Shown piece by piece: positions 45,805 to 58,200 of a stretch of DNA of 64,000 bases. Below the pieces are notes generated by a model. The model saw nothing but the letters and a program-made list of their open reading frames with translations, had not been told where the DNA came from and did not search any database. How positions within the stretch are numbered: the first letter of the stretch is position 1; each line of letters begins with the position of its first letter. Location of the stretch: contig NC_084890.1 of NCBI RefSeq assembly GCF_958979055.1, forward strand, positions 30,425,116-30,489,115. The letters are read 5' to 3'. The position numbers and the translations under genes were made by a program. Origin of the DNA: Alnus glutinosa (taxonomy: Eukaryota > Streptophyta > Magnoliopsida > Fagales > Betulaceae).

Positions 45805-47109
45805 GGTTAAATATTATTTAACCCCTTAAATTAACAGCAATTTATAATGTAGCACTATGAACTGACAACTATATGATATGGCCATTTAAACTACTAATTT
45901 AATATAATGTAGATACTCTGTTAGGAGATTTCGTCTTTTTTAAATTTAACTTAATTCTACCCAATATACCATTGTGAAGATTTTATATATATATATGTAA
46001 ATTAATAAAAAAAATTTGAAAAGCACAAGAGTGGCTGTCGATCTTTAGGGGAGAGGGTGGCTTGCCATGGCGCCACCCCATGAGCTACAAGTGGCTTGCG
46101 CGCCAACCCCACTTCTGGGGTGCTCAATAAACCAACCCAAATGGGGTTAAGGGTGGCGCACGGCCACCCCTAGGTGCATGAGGTGGCGGCATGTGACCCA
46201 GAGGTGGAACAACTTCTATGGGTGGCTTGCAAGCTACTCTCTTGCTTTTTTAAAAAAATAAAAATTAAATAATTTAAAAAATAATTTTTAAGTTTTTAAG
46301 TTTTAGGTTTTATATATTATATTTTTCATATGTTAATATTTGTTTTTATTAAGAGTAACACATGTCATTATTCTATTGGTGATGATGTGGCACACTAACA
46401 AAATCCGTCAAGTGTGTTGATAAAATTTGACTGCAGACACTAAATTGTTATTTTGGCCAACTTTGAAAACATATTAATTATATTTTATACTGCGATAAAT
46501 GATTTATAATTTACATTTATCCCAAAAATTAATTTGTTATGTTTTTAATTTTTATATATTTATAGTTTTAATTTATTCATTTTTTTTTTTTAAAAAAAAA
46601 AGTGATATGTGTCATTATTCTATTAGTAATGACACATGGTACACTAATGAAATCCGTCAAGTGTTTTGATAAAATTTGACTGCAGAAATTAAATTGTTAT
46701 TTTAGCCTATCTCTAGGACTTTTGGATTATTTTTTATTACACTATAAGCAAATTGTAATTTCGGCCAACCACAAAGAACGAAATTTTGCATTTATCCTTA
46801 TACTTTTTTTAAAAAAATAAAATAAAATAGATTTTTTCTTTATTTCTTTTTCTTTCTTTTTAAAAAAAGTATTTTTCTACTAATTAATAAATAGAAAATG
46901 TAATTTTTCGTTTTTCAATGGTTAAAATAAAGGTATTTTCAGAATCTTTTAATCAAATCTGAATTTTCATCTAAAATAACGGTCAAAACTGACAGAGGGG
47001 GCTAAATCATATCAAATTGGTAATTTAGAAGACCGTATCATGTGAGCTGTCAATTCATGGTTCTACATCTAAATAGTTGTTAGTTCAGGAAGGTAAATAA
47101 TATTTAACC
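45805..47109. mobile_element. 1.3-kb non-autonomous inverted-repeat element in the divergent promoter
   Basis: Terminal inverted repeats of about 110 bp: the left end GGTTAAATATTATTTAACC is matched by the right end GGTAAATAATATTTAACC read inversely, followed by paired motifs (TGACAACTATATGATATGGC versus the inverse of GACCGTATCATGTGAGCTGT). Flanks ATTATTTTTAA (left) and ATTATTTTTTA (right) look like a decayed target duplication. Inside is a direct repeat (46344-46450 and 46600-46706, sharing AAATCCGTCAAGTGT and AAAATTTGACTGCAGA). There is also a GC-rich island at 46035-46230 with repeated GGTGGC/GGCCACCC. No transposase. Probably Mutator-like, judging by the long TIRs. Confidence 0.65.
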
Positions 47110-47539
47110 ATTATTTTTTAATTTTATAATTAGAACATGTTAAGCACTTAAAAAAAAAAAACGAAAATAAAATGTTTTTCACAATGCTAAATCCATCCTA
47201 AATGGGATTATCAAACACCACCCATGCCCGTATTCACATAATTAAGAGAAAAATTAGAGGATAATCATAAGCCGGTGTGCCAGAATAGTGGACTTCCACT
47301 ATGACCCAGATCCTCCCTTCTCTCTCTCAAAAAAAAAAAAAAATCCTCCCTTCTCTCCCTCTGTCGGGTTAGGTAAGTTTCCTATGGAGATGAGAGAGAC
47401 TTAATAGCTGTCGTTTAGACAATCCAAGTCAAAGCCTTTTCCGATTCGCTTGTCGTCCTATTTCAACCCATTTCAATTTCTAGCTTATTCCCAGAATTTT
47501 ATCCCAGGATTCATTCACTGTCTCTTGGAACTCTCTACG
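47110..47539 (+). promoter_or_regulatory. Probable promoter and leader of the UBTD-type gene
   Basis: 430 bp between the TIR element and the start codon. It includes a CTCTCTCTC tract near 47320 followed by poly-A and TCCTCCCTTCTCTCCC, typical of plant leaders. No confident TATA box. Confidence 0.35.
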
Positions 47540-50500
47540 ATGGGTTGTACCGGATCGTCTCCGGCCAAAGGGGATGGTAAAGATGCTAATTGGTTCACTT
47601 CTAATTGTAAAAAGTTGGTGTTTCTTTGGCATTATTGAAAGAAGCGATTTTTTGGCAAGAGCGTTGTTTTGTGCTTGTAAATGTTGCTTGAATGATTGTA
47701 CTGTGAAATTTAGGTGTACATATTTTCTGGGTTTAATGTAATTTCTATATGGGTGATCGGTCTGGGCTCTAGCTTCAATGCTTGATGTTGGGATTGGATA
47801 AGCCTCTACCCTCTTAAGGAAAAAATTAATTAGTGTATGTAAATGTGGATATTTTGTTTGATTTGATAAGTGTTTGATGGCAAATTATCTCAACTATTTT
47901 CTGCTTGATATAAGCCAATAGTCCAGGTCATTCTTGGGTGACAAATCTCAACTTTGTTGTATGTTTGTGATGTGATTTGTTTGTAATCACGTGGTTGACA
48001 TTTTCCACATAATGACACAATTGTATGTGCATATGAAATTTTCCATGTGCTTTTGTATCTGTTCTACATTTCTGGATATTTAGTATACAACAGAGCTTAC
48101 TTTTATTATGAATGATCTATATTGGTATATGAGACTGATAGTTTGATTCCAGGTTAATTCAGTTTATTTGATGGAGTTACGTTGGTTTTATATGATCTCA
48201 GAGACTGCTAAGAAAATTCGGAAGCCGAAACCTTGGAAGCATACAGAACCAATTACAAGGACACAACTAATGAAGATGCGTGATGAATTTTGGGATACCG
48301 CCCCTCACTATGGTGGCCAGAATGGTACTCTTCCTATGAAAATTGTTTATGCTCTCAGAGAATGTATGCAGTATGCACAGATATTGTTTAGATATTAAGT
48401 TTGTTTTGTCAAATTCTGCTAGGCTTGGATTTCAAAATTAGTTAAGTATCTAATAACACACCCACTCTGAACCCTCCTGGAGTTACTAAAAACTAAGGGC
48501 AGGACATACTATATCTACTGTATAATTGGGAGAATAAAGATTGACATTTTATTTTCTTGTTTGCTAACTTATCTGTATGATTTGGGTGAAAGTTCCAATT
48601 TCATGGCCCATGTGTGGTGTACCGTGCACTAACTTAAATGGGTTCTATAAAGTCACATAGCAGGAAATGGACACCCAGAGGATTAGACGCTACAAACCAT
48701 GTTGTCGGGGGTTTGAATCCCTCCTTGCCCACAACTGGACAAAAAGGGCAGGGACTTTCCAAAATCATGATTGGGATACTGGACCCAAAGCTATGGAACT
48801 TAGGTGTGGGTCTTTTGTCAAAATGTGATGGCCTTAATTTTTTTCTTTTTATTTATCGTTAATTTAATGATGGATAAATTAAACATTAAATGTAGTAGTC
48901 ATAAAGGAATATGACTAACTAGAGGAAGAAAACATCAATATTGCATATGTGGGAACAACCAAAGAGCAAAGATTACAATTAGAAAATCTGTAGAATGGAG
49001 TATCCTTAAAACCTTTCTTAAAACCTTTTTTTTTTTTTCCTTTTCCTGTGTCTTCAAGCATATGTGTTGCTTAAGGCAGTAAGTAAAGCTAGAGAGACTG
49101 TTGAAGTTTCTGTGACAAGCATTTATAGTAGATATCGCATTGAAACTCTAGCAGTTACTTTCTTATGGTATTATAGCATAATATGCATAAAAATACCTTT
49201 ACTTAAAGAGATCGTAATGAGCGATTGCAAAGAACATGAATCAACACAACTTATTTATTAACATTTTGATTGTTGTGTGTAAAAGATTTTGAACTTCAAT
49301 AATTTTCATTGATGTATAGAAGGGTATAAATAGAGGACTAGATTACATGTAATCCTATCTAAAGTTTGAATTACAAACCTATCTAAAGTTTGAATTACAA
49401 AAACAGAATTCTAATCTATCTAAATTCAAATTCAAAAATACAGAATCCTATCTCTAGATGTTATCCATTAGTTAGAGATTATTTGAATGAGTCTTCAACT
49501 GAAGCTGGACGTGATAATGAATCTGGACATGATGACTCTGCACGTGTATTAGATGAGCTGGCAGAGATATCGTTTACAGTGTGCATCAGCCTCTTAGATT
49601 TTGTAGAATGAAATTTTGGATTATGTTTGTTGATCTATATAGACTCTGTGCCATATGCTTGTTCACACAAATAGGCAGCATATGGATGGTTAAAGATTGA
49701 TTCAAAAAATTTTATGCTTTCATTGAGATTTGATGTTCAATGCAGTGCCTATTAGCATCACGAAAGCTTTTGTGTTTTGGACATTGGCGTATGGTTGCAC
49801 TTAAATCAATGCCAACAGTTGTGTGATATTTTTTCTGTGTCAGGTTTACTTGCATGAGCATGAGCTGTGACATGGTAAAAATTGCATGTTTGTTCTAATT
49901 GTCGAATCCCCTGGTTGGGCCCTTCTTGTCTCTTTAAGTTAAAAAATTTCATGGAGAAAGTATACTTTAAAAGTTGCTTTTATTAATCTCTGACAGTTTA
50001 CCTGTGTCTATTGCTTCATGCTGGAAGCAAATATTTAACTAAGCCCTGTATCAGTTGGTAGGAAGAGTTCACTGATTCTGGTTATCAGCTGACACTAATT
50101 GTGAGAGTTTCCTTAAAGGTTCACACATTTCATTTCATTGAAATGTATCCTTACTGCGTCAGCCTGTAAGGGTAGTTGGTGAATGTCTTCCAGTATATTA
50201 AGCATTTTCCTCTCCAACTGAATTGTCCAAAAGTTCTCTTAAAAATTTTTAGAAAGAGATTTATCGTAGAGCTTTATATAATATGAATATATATATATAT
50301 ATATATTTTTTTGATAAGTAAAAAAAAAAAACGAATACCATTGTTGATTATGACCAACATCCTTTTAGAGAACGCCTTTGTTAGAAGATATGGAGCCTGC
50401 ACAGAAGTAGATATATATGCATATCTCTGCATTAAGTTTTTCATTGACATTCTTGTAGACTATGTTTTTAACATGCCAATCGTTGATAGCTGTGAAAATG

Positions 50501-52259
50501 AACTTATGTTTTTAATCATGTTGGACCTCTTTTATTCTAATAGTTTATTGCATTTAGATTACCGTGTTGACTGATGGTTGAAGAAGCTAATAGAAAAAAA
50601 ATTGATTTAGATTATGAAATTGTACTAAATCAAGAGTTTTCTTCTCACGGTTTATGGTTACTGGTAATAAACATCAGTTAACCAGGACAAAGTGTTCTCG
50701 GTTCAGCAAAACAAGTTGGATCCTGTAGAGTGCAGGTCTATTATTTAATCTTCTACAAAATGGTTCCATTTCCTAGCTACCTACATTGTGGTTGTTTAAT
50801 TACCTTGATCTGTCATAGTTCACTTGGCGAAGTGCATATACCACTTGCCAAGAATAGAAGGTTTGTTTTGCCGTGTCTGGTTACTTTTATCACTTTCACT
50901 CTCTCATGCTACCTATTTGCCTCATTTGTCTGTGTACTTGTGCATAATTAGTACAATTTGAGATCTAAATTATGTCACTTTTTTTAGTGTATCCAAGTTC
51001 ACTTTTGTTGATGTCATTGTCATTGTTTAGTTATTATTGCTCTTAGCCTCTTAGCATCTGAACACTCTGGGCAGAAATATCGAGATATCAACTAGGAAAG
51101 AAAAACTGACTAATCTGAAGTTAGGAACTCCGAACTCTAGAATTTCATCTTCTGTTCCAACCAATTCCTGGAATAATTTTTGGAAGTTTTAATGTTTTAG
51201 ATGCTTTAGTTATTATCTTTATTTTACAGTATAATGTGATTTATATGAGGTGACTGAACCTATCATCAGTGTTGACGATCAACCATCTTTTTTCTTTCTT
51301 TTCTTTTTTTTTTTCCATCTTTTTTTTTTCTTTTCTTTTTTTTCATTCATATATCATATTACATCTCTTGGACAATGCAAATGAGTTATGGCTATATTTT
51401 CTAGTTTTACTGTCAATGGAGTTCTATGATGTTCTTGTTTAGAAGTTGTGATAACCCTGAATGCCCTCCTTCACATAAACATTTGTTTAATTCTTGTTCC
51501 TATTTCTGTATGAAAGTATAATTTAACTTCTGTACTGTTATTGCTATAAGGCTAGGTTGCATAAAGGTTTTCAAAAAAGTTACATTTTAATCTGGTTGTT
51601 TTGCTCCCTCCTACTCGATTGTAGTCATCAACGTTATGGTATATGTTTTTTATTTTGACGGATACATGATAGTTGTATGTGCTGTGCAATCTACGTGTAT
51701 AATTGGTTTAGCATGCTAGGATTTGTCTTGAAGAAATAATTTTTTAAGTGTTTAAGGGAAGAAAGAAGATATCTGAAGAATGAATGTTTGTGTTCTTTCC
51801 AGAGATATGGGATGCCCTTCGAGCTGCTGCTGAAACTGACTTAACCCTTGCACAAGCAATTGTGGACAGTGCTGGTGTGATCGTTCAGAGTGCTGACTTG
51901 ACAATCTGTTATGACGAGAGAGGTGCCTCATCCTTTCCAAGAATAGAGATCCCCAGCAAGCAGTGCAGGCAGCAAATGTGAGAGTCTTTATATGGCTTAC
52001 TTGCCCGAGCAGATCTCGGAAACCCGTTTTCTTGTTCGGGCAAATGGGCGCATAAAAGCTTTTTCACATTTGCAGTTTGGACTGCTAGTTACTGGGAATA
52101 CAAATCCTCCTTTCCCCCAATCCCTTTTTTTTTTCTTTCACTTCTGTTATTCTAGTTTTCCTTTTTTATCCAGCTTACAGAATTCCCATTGCAGGTGCAA
52201 AATATGAAATTCCCAAGTATGTTTTGAGTGAGCCAACCAATTTAATACAAGATAATTGA
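47540..52259 (+). CDS. UBTD1/2-like (ubiquitin domain-containing protein N-terminal domain) protein
   Basis: Exons 47540-47576, 48202-48324, 51803-51922 and 52195-52259 join in frame (GT-AG) into 114 aa. Residues 25-110 match the conserved N-terminal domain of UBTD1/UBTD2 (DC-UbP): W-K-x-T-E-P-I-T-R-x-Q-L, RDEFWDTAPHYGG, EIWDALRAAA, LAQAIVDSAG, CYDERGAKYEIPKYVLSEP. As in other plants the C-terminal ubiquitin-like domain is absent. The animal proteins contact E2/E3 enzymes of ubiquitination; the plant role is not established. MGCTGSS at the start is a plausible N-myristoylation plus palmitoylation signal (G2, C3), suggesting membrane attachment. Residue 53 is N where relatives usually have K. 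Intron 2 is 3.5 kb and holds an organelle-like fragment and a possible LTR piece. The ATG is chosen because it gives the MGC start typical of the family. Confidence 0.88.
48640..48835. other. Possible plastid-derived (NUPT-like) fragment in UBTD intron 2
   Basis: The sequence contains a tRNA-like T-arm (GGGGGTTTGAATCCCTCC, 48709-48726) followed by TTGCCCACA, and then non-AT-rich, non-repetitive DNA with motifs such as GGGTGTGGGTC. It has the look of plastid intergenic DNA with scattered C-to-T type changes. I cannot name the locus. It does not fold into a complete tRNA. Confidence 0.3.
49262..49620 (+). repeat. Possible LTR fragment in UBTD intron 2
   Basis: GGTATAAATAGAGGAC (TATA-box-like), followed by ATTACATGTAATCC and tandem ATCTAAAGTTTGAATTACAA units, resembles the R/U5 area of a plant LTR. 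A 73-codon ORF (49390-49611) begins within it and has no recognisable domain. No second LTR, primer site or duplication was found. Confidence 0.3.
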
Positions 52260-52828
52260 CAAGAGGGCAAAGAATACAGAACTTCATTGAGACTGTAAAT
52301 TTTGTATATTGATCTCATGGTCGCTAGTGTTCTGAATCTTGATAGAGTTGAATGGGTATTAAGAATTCATTTGGCAGCCCCCAATTACTTTGATTCAAGG
52401 TTTTTTCAAATGGATTGTCCTCATACATCTTTTCCTCGTATCTGCACGTGCGCGTGTGCGTGCGAGCGTGTGTTTGTTTTTGTCCATTTATTCTCCAACC
52501 CAAAAAGCTAATTAAGTTTAAGAACCTCTTCTTAAGTTAACACCAAAGGATGCAATATATCAGCACTGCAAGAGCACAATAGTTCAAATCTGATTTCCCA
52601 AGGCCTTGGTGCTTGATTTGTGTTTGGTTCTGAAATCGATGGTTTGGGCCCAATCCCAACAGATTGTTATTGGGTTGGACTGTTTTGGTTGGTTTGACTT
52701 GCCCAATTAGCCCAATTGTCACACTTGTAACCTTATATATATATATATATATATCTTATCTGTACTTGACATGTTCTACCTGTTATTTTTTCGGTTGCAT
52801 TTTCATCCCTACTTTTTCTTCTTCTTCC

Positions 52829-52875
<47 letters not shown>

Positions 52876-53340
52876 ATTATTTTTTTAATCTGATTCACTG
52901 TTAGAGAATATATAATGTTGGGTCAACATCCACTACAAGTCCTTAGTATAAAAAATTGGCCACAAAGGAAGGACATGAAGACATGAAGTGAAAAAAGAAT
53001 CACGAGGTTAAGAGCTTGCACATGCTCAATACCTACCTATGGTACAACATGATTAGGGGCTTCTTGGAGTGAACAACGAGGAGTGATTCACAGGGGACGG
53101 AAACCCATCCCCTATCTAACCATTTTTATTAAAAAATAAATTTTTAATAAAAAAGTGACCTCTGATGTGGGACAGGTGGGAGACCGTCCCTCACAAATCA
53201 TTTTCTGTGAACAACACGATTTGAAACCTTTTGCAATCGCAGTATTCATTCTTTTAGGTAGCCCATGTATTGAACTGTCTCAAAAATTGACATTTTCGTG
53301 CTCAATCCCCTCCCTTTGTACCCTATGCCCACTCAAGCAA
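52260..53340. other. UBTD 3' region and intergenic DNA
   Basis: The first 200-300 bp are probably 3' UTR. After that come a (CGTG)n-like stretch near 52447-52475, an (AT)n run near 52735-52753, and a long T tract at 52824-52872. A short inverted element at about 53088-53200 has GGGGACGGAAACCCATCCCC and GACCGTCCCTCACAAATCA. No gene recognised. Confidence 0.45.
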
Positions 53341-53700
53341 CCCCTACATGGAAAATGAACAGCGGGTTATAAGCCTTTCACGCTGTAGGCATCTGAATTC
53401 TGAAGGACATTACCCTAAGACCATCATTCGATGGACTTTTAGCCTCGGACCATCATTCGAAGGAGATTTTGACGAGGGAGGCTTCCCAAGAGACCCATAC
53501 TCTTGCTACATCACTTCCTAAGGGACTACCCCCATGGCACCTCCTATAAAAAGAGGGCACATTTCCTTAACTACGTAGAACAAACTGTCTCTTTTTAAGC
53601 TCTCTGTTCAATTTTCTCTTCTAAAAATATCTTACTAACTTAAGCATCGGATCGGAGGTCCCGTGGCCCCCTCAATAGTCAATACAATTCTTAACTCCCA
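53341..53700 (+). repeat. LTR-like fragment (Gypsy-type U3/R/U5 appearance)
   Basis: Contains the direct repeat GGACCATCATTCGA (53456 and a variant at 53419), then CCTCCTATAAAAAGAGGGCA (TATA box, about 53540-53560), then ACTAACTTAAGCATCGGATC followed by GGAGGTCCCGTGG. The last motif is typical of plant Gypsy LTR R/U5 sequence. No internal coding region or paired LTR in the window. Confidence 0.5.
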
Positions 53701-54064
53701 CGCTCGGGATAGGGTTCAAGTTTAGCCAAAACTTTGCTGCTTGTGCACCCCCTACTTGCCCCTATAGGGTAGCAAAGGAGTGCAAATGTGCAATATCGCC
53801 GCAAAGGGGCACGTTGGCACGTGATTAAGTAATCACTAGAAAAGAAATGGTGAGAGCTTTGTTTCTCAAGATAAGGGATTGCATTAACATAGAAAGTAAA
53901 AAAGAACGGAGATTGGAACACAAAATCATGTTGTTGTCCCTTGGGAACTAGACAAAAAAAGTAGCTTTTCTAATGAATAAAAATCATTCTCTCCACCAAC
54001 TATATTAAGTAAGCTCAGCCTCAGTAGATGAGACATATAATTATATAAGCTCAGCTTAATGTTG

Positions 54065-54123
<59 letters not shown>
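54065..54123. repeat. (TA)12(GA)18 compound microsatellite
   Basis: TA run 54065-54088 directly followed by GA run to 54123. Reading frames through it are artefacts. Confidence 0.92.
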
Positions 54124-54125
<2 letters not shown>

Positions 54126-54257
54126 TTGGGCAGACACCCTTGGTTGAAGGGGGGTTCACTTCTAAAAGAAAAGTATTGTCCATTTCCATATACCATTCAT
54201 TTAGTGGCTTAATTATATTTTACAATTTCATGTTAAATTAAGTTTGAATCGTTAACC

Positions 54258-54368
54258 AAGTAATGCTACTTTTCATATCCATTTCACATTGACGGACGTG
54301 ACGTATTTTAAATGATTTTTCTTTTTTGACTTTTTAAAGAATTGACACAGTGTAAAGAGTAACATTGC
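54258..54368. mobile_element. Small MITE (GTAATGCTAC family), copy 2
   Basis: AAGTAATGCTACTTTTCATA and TGTAAAGAGTAACATTGCTC form inverted ends around GACGTGACG. Related to 37073-37194. Confidence 0.5.
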
Positions 54369-54562
54369 TCTAATCTATAATTTTAAAGTTTCACTTAACT
54401 CACGAGAGATCATATTTTTTAATTTTTAAAATTTGTTCAGATAAAATCACTGCCTTAATTAAAATTATTAGCAATCTTATTACAATCTCATTACACTAAA
54501 CTCATGAAAAAAAAAAAAAAGGCAAATACAATATGACACTTTATATGAAAAAATTATAATTG

Positions 54563-54709
54563 AGTAATGTTTCTCTTCGCATTCATTTATCACCCACATT
54601 TTACACCGATTGACGTGACTTTCATTTTTTTTTTTTAATGATTGACATGGAAAGCTACTTAAAACACACAAATCAAAATGTGTGATAAATATGTACGAAG
54701 AGTAGCAAT
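54563..54709. mobile_element. Small MITE (GTAATG family), copy 3
   Basis: GAGTAATGTTTCTCTTCGCA on the left is mirrored by ATGTACGAAGAGTAGCAATA on the right, with inner TTATCACCCACATTTTACAC / AAAATGTGTGATAA arms. Confidence 0.55.
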
Positions 54710-55633
54710 ATTCATTATAATTTTGTTTTATATTCTCAATACAAAAAATATTAGTAAATTAATAACTCAAAATACAAACCAAAAGTTAAAAATATTCCAA
54801 AAACATATTAGCAAACATACTGTACTTTTGCTCTCCTCTGTGACATGGGTTTTTTCTTCTTTTATATGATCATCTTCCTTTAAAAAAATAAAAAATGAAG
54901 AGTAGTTTTGCTCGGGTGTTGGGAAGTTGCTTTGAGTTATTAAAAGTTGCCATTGGCAATAATGTCTCTAGCCCTAAAGCAGCCGTCAAAGATATCTTTT
55001 AGTTAATGGGAAGCCAAATCATCTTGTGATGTTGAATCCTTTTTTTTTTTTTCTTTTCTTTTGATGTTCCTTTCGGTTCTAATTTTAGCTTCACGGGTGG
55101 GTAGTTGATCAACCAATGAACCGCAAAAGATAACTGCTTCTCCTGTTGCCTTTTGAAATCACCCAACTAAAACTCAAAAGAACATCAACTTCATGCATGT
55201 TGCCTTTCAATTGCTTAGGATTAATCAATTGCCACCACTTTTCCCCACCATCCATTTCCTTCTGTCTCTAACATTTATGACTAGCATTTTGGTGATGAAG
55301 TATAAAAACCAAAGAAAAAAAGAAAAAAGAAGTTCATAAATGATCACAGCACAATGAGATCGAAATAAAAATGATCTCTTCATCAAAATTAGCTTGGAGG
55401 GTGCATAAATGGAATAAGACCTCTCCATTTCAGGTGTTACAGTTCAGATTTTTTGTTTTGTTATGCTTAACACATGCAGTATATATATGGTACTGTATAG
55501 CAATATATACTCCATTGAATATGTAAAAATTAACCTAAACTATGAAATGGATAATTAATTTCCCTTCCAAGAGTCCCGTCATTCTACCTATAACACAACT
55601 TCTTCTCAACAAGTTGAAGGAATTTTAAAAAAA

Positions 55634-55768
55634 TAATGCTACTCTTCTCATTTATTACATTCATTTCACATTAGCTAATGTAATGTGTTTTAAGTGACTT
55701 CTCATATTAGGCACTTAAAATACTCTACGTCAACAAATATAATAAACAAGCATGAAGAGTAGTGTTTA
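55634..55768. mobile_element. Small MITE (GTAATGCTACTCTTC family), copy 4
   Basis: AATAATGCTACTCTTCTCAT on the left is mirrored by GCATGAAGAGTAGTGTTTAC on the right. Inner TTTTAAGTGACTTC / GGCACTTAAAATA arms also pair. Confidence 0.55.
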
Positions 55769-56990
55769 CTCTTTGCCTTAATTTACATAGTCTTGACAGC
55801 CAAATCCTCATAATCCTCTCCTTTGCTTCATCTTGTTGGCTTGTGCCTTATTTGTAATTCTACACTATGTCATCTAGTGGGAAGTTGAAAGCTGATGAAC
55901 TAGACTAATACCTACCATGCCAAACCCTATTCAACAATAAGTTATTCCTCTAGACTTAGCAAGCAACTTTATTATCAGTTTTAGCAATTATTCAAGCCAA
56001 TTAATCTCATTAATTATTCACATCTTGGTAATAAATTTCTCTATCCAACTAATTTTCCCTTTTGGGGTCACATAATTATCCTTAGCAGGCAATATAAAGG
56101 GACCTGCATGTACATTGAAGGACTTGAAACATAGAGGCCACCACAAAAACCTACATGGTGCATGCATGTCAATGTCGTTTTGCAGGGAATATATATATAT
56201 ACATGGTCCAACCCTGTGAGCTCTCGGCCCCAAGAATTTAGTTCATATGGCCAGTGATGTGAAACTTTCGTATATATTCCAAATTAAAAGGACACAAAAG
56301 ATGGTCCAATTTAATTGTTTGTTTCCGCCCCCTTGCCTTATATAGTCCTAACATTAATACGTGCCAACTGCCAAACTTACACCAATGGAAAAGAGGGTTG
56401 GTAGTGTTTCAATTCTATTATCCAATTCTATTATCCATCACGAGCTCTAGAATTTGAAGTACGAAAATCATATAGAAACTCTAGTAGCTTTGAAGATCGA
56501 GAGCTCTAATTCTCTAGCTAGTTCGTGAGACCGTAAATTGAACGTAAATTGTTACCAAGTAAGACAAGCAACGAGTCCGACCCATGTACATGAATATCCC
56601 TTATTTTACGGCAACCAATATTTGAGGAAGGTGACAATTCATCATATATCTACGTTGACTTTTTATGTTTGTTGAGGTTTATGAAACACATAACGTTCTT
56701 AGGATGGACTTCTATGGTCCCCCCTTAGTTTATTAATTCATTGCCAACGAGAATCCAAGAAGATCACATGGATTGCCGCTGTACAAGATGTATTTGTCGA
56801 TCTGTGGAGTACTAGAACTTGCGCAAATAGCAACCCCATACCTTGACTATAACTTGGACCTTGTGTGGGGGGCACATTAATGTCACAGTGTCACCTAGTA
56901 TTTATGACCCCGCTACAAAGTACAAATTTATTTTTCTACTGCCAAAATTTGAATTTTGTTTTTTTTAAAAAAAAAAAAAAAAAAAACTCA
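55769..56990. other. Intergenic, nothing recognised
   Basis: AT-rich with no conserved reading frame, RNA gene or repeat structure that I can support. It ends in a poly-A run near 56968-56986. Confidence 0.5.
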
Positions 56991-57138
56991 GGGTGCATTT
57001 GGCATTGCGATTTCGCAAATAAAAAGTACGATTTTAAACTAATTCACAGAAAATGAATCGTTTTGAATTTCTGTTTTTAAAAAAATAATGATTTGAAAAA
57101 GCAGAAACTCTGCATTTTCAAATCATAGGCAGTAGAGT

Positions 57139-57178
<40 letters not shown>

Positions 57179-57288
57179 GCATATAATTTCAAAGGCCAAA
57201 TTATGATTTTGTCAAACACTTAATTGCGTTTTTAAAAACCACGTTTTCAAATCGCATATTTTAAAATTACAAACCCCAAATGGACACT
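56991..57288. mobile_element. hAT-like non-autonomous element, most complete copy
   Basis: GGGTGCATTTGGCATTGCGA at the left and TTACAAACCCCAAATGGACA at the right are imperfect inverted ends. Interior arms (AAAATAATGATTTGAAAAAG / TTTTCAAATCATAGG) also pair around a long T tract (57140-57175). Related fragments: 10210-10395, 37585-37750, 38485-38815. Confidence 0.5.
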
Positions 57289-58100
57289 TAATATATTAAA
57301 CTGATAAGTATTCTTAGGACATGTGATTCTCAATTCTTTTATTTTTTAATAAAATTAACAAAACATGTAATTCTCACGTACGTTTTAAAAAAAAAAAAAG
57401 AAAGTATAAATAAGAATTGCATACTCTAAAAATAAATATCAATTCAAAAAATTACATTATTAAAATATAATTTCATCTACACGAGTCACACGACATTCCA
57501 GACATGTAAGATTGTTAACGATCTACTGCATAATATTTCTAAAAAAGAACACAGAACATGCAGCAGCAACGGGTACGGTCCACTGTTTCTCTCGACATAG
57601 GTCTTTCCATCTCTTGGCTCTTGGCTGCGCCCCCAACACGTACATATGGCTTGCAATGTCTTTCTGTAGGCATGGGTACGTACCTTTGCATGTTTGTGCC
57701 CCATCTAAGATTGGTAGGCCATATTCAGTCGGAATTTCTATCTTCTGTCTAATACAATATTAGGATCTGACTATCTAACGAATTAAGATCTAATTAGATC
57801 TGCAAAACTTTGGTCTTTTGGTGATACTTACATTGTTTTTAAGTTTTGTTGGATCGGGCATTTTACCTTCTCATCTGAAAATTAAATGGTGTCAAACGAG
57901 AAAAGTTAAAGCTTTTTATGGCATTCGAAATCGTACCTCGCAAGGCATATTCGAAGAGTTGTCCACATAAGCAGAACGACATTGTTGCATCCCAACAAGT
58001 TTGAGCATCACAATTTGGATGACACTACTGTAGGTTCAAACTCATAGGGCTCCATCATTTTTGCTAGAACTATGGTTTGCCCCTTGTGACCCGAACTCGG
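57289..58100. other. Intergenic, nothing firm
   Basis: No gene. The end of this stretch may belong to the same decayed LINE as 58101-58200 (an in-frame but broken GSIIFARTMV-like piece near 58040). Confidence 0.4.
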
Positions 58101-58200
58101 GAGAAGCTTTGACAGCCATGCTCGCAGTTTTCACAACCTTTTATCTCAAGATTGACATCATCATCCTAGAAGGAGAATTCTTGGCAGTGATCCTTTCCCT
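58101..58200 (+). pseudogene. LINE RNase H-domain fragment
   Basis: The plus strand reads REALTAMLAVFTTFYLKIDI and then IILEGEFLAVI. This matches the E-A-x-A-x-x-x-A-(x)n-I-L-E-G-D-x-x-x-V-I pattern of the RNase H-like (RVT_3) domain at the end of many plant LINEs. The catalytic D is E-F here, and stops follow at once. Only about 33 residues remain. Confidence 0.5.

Noticed and set aside
48700..48735. A tRNA gene
   Set aside because: Only a T-arm-like stem is visible. No acceptor, D or anticodon arms could be paired around it.
57486..57763. Overlapping ORFs near 57.5 kb
   Set aside because: Short, overlapping on both strands, with no splice context or known motif.
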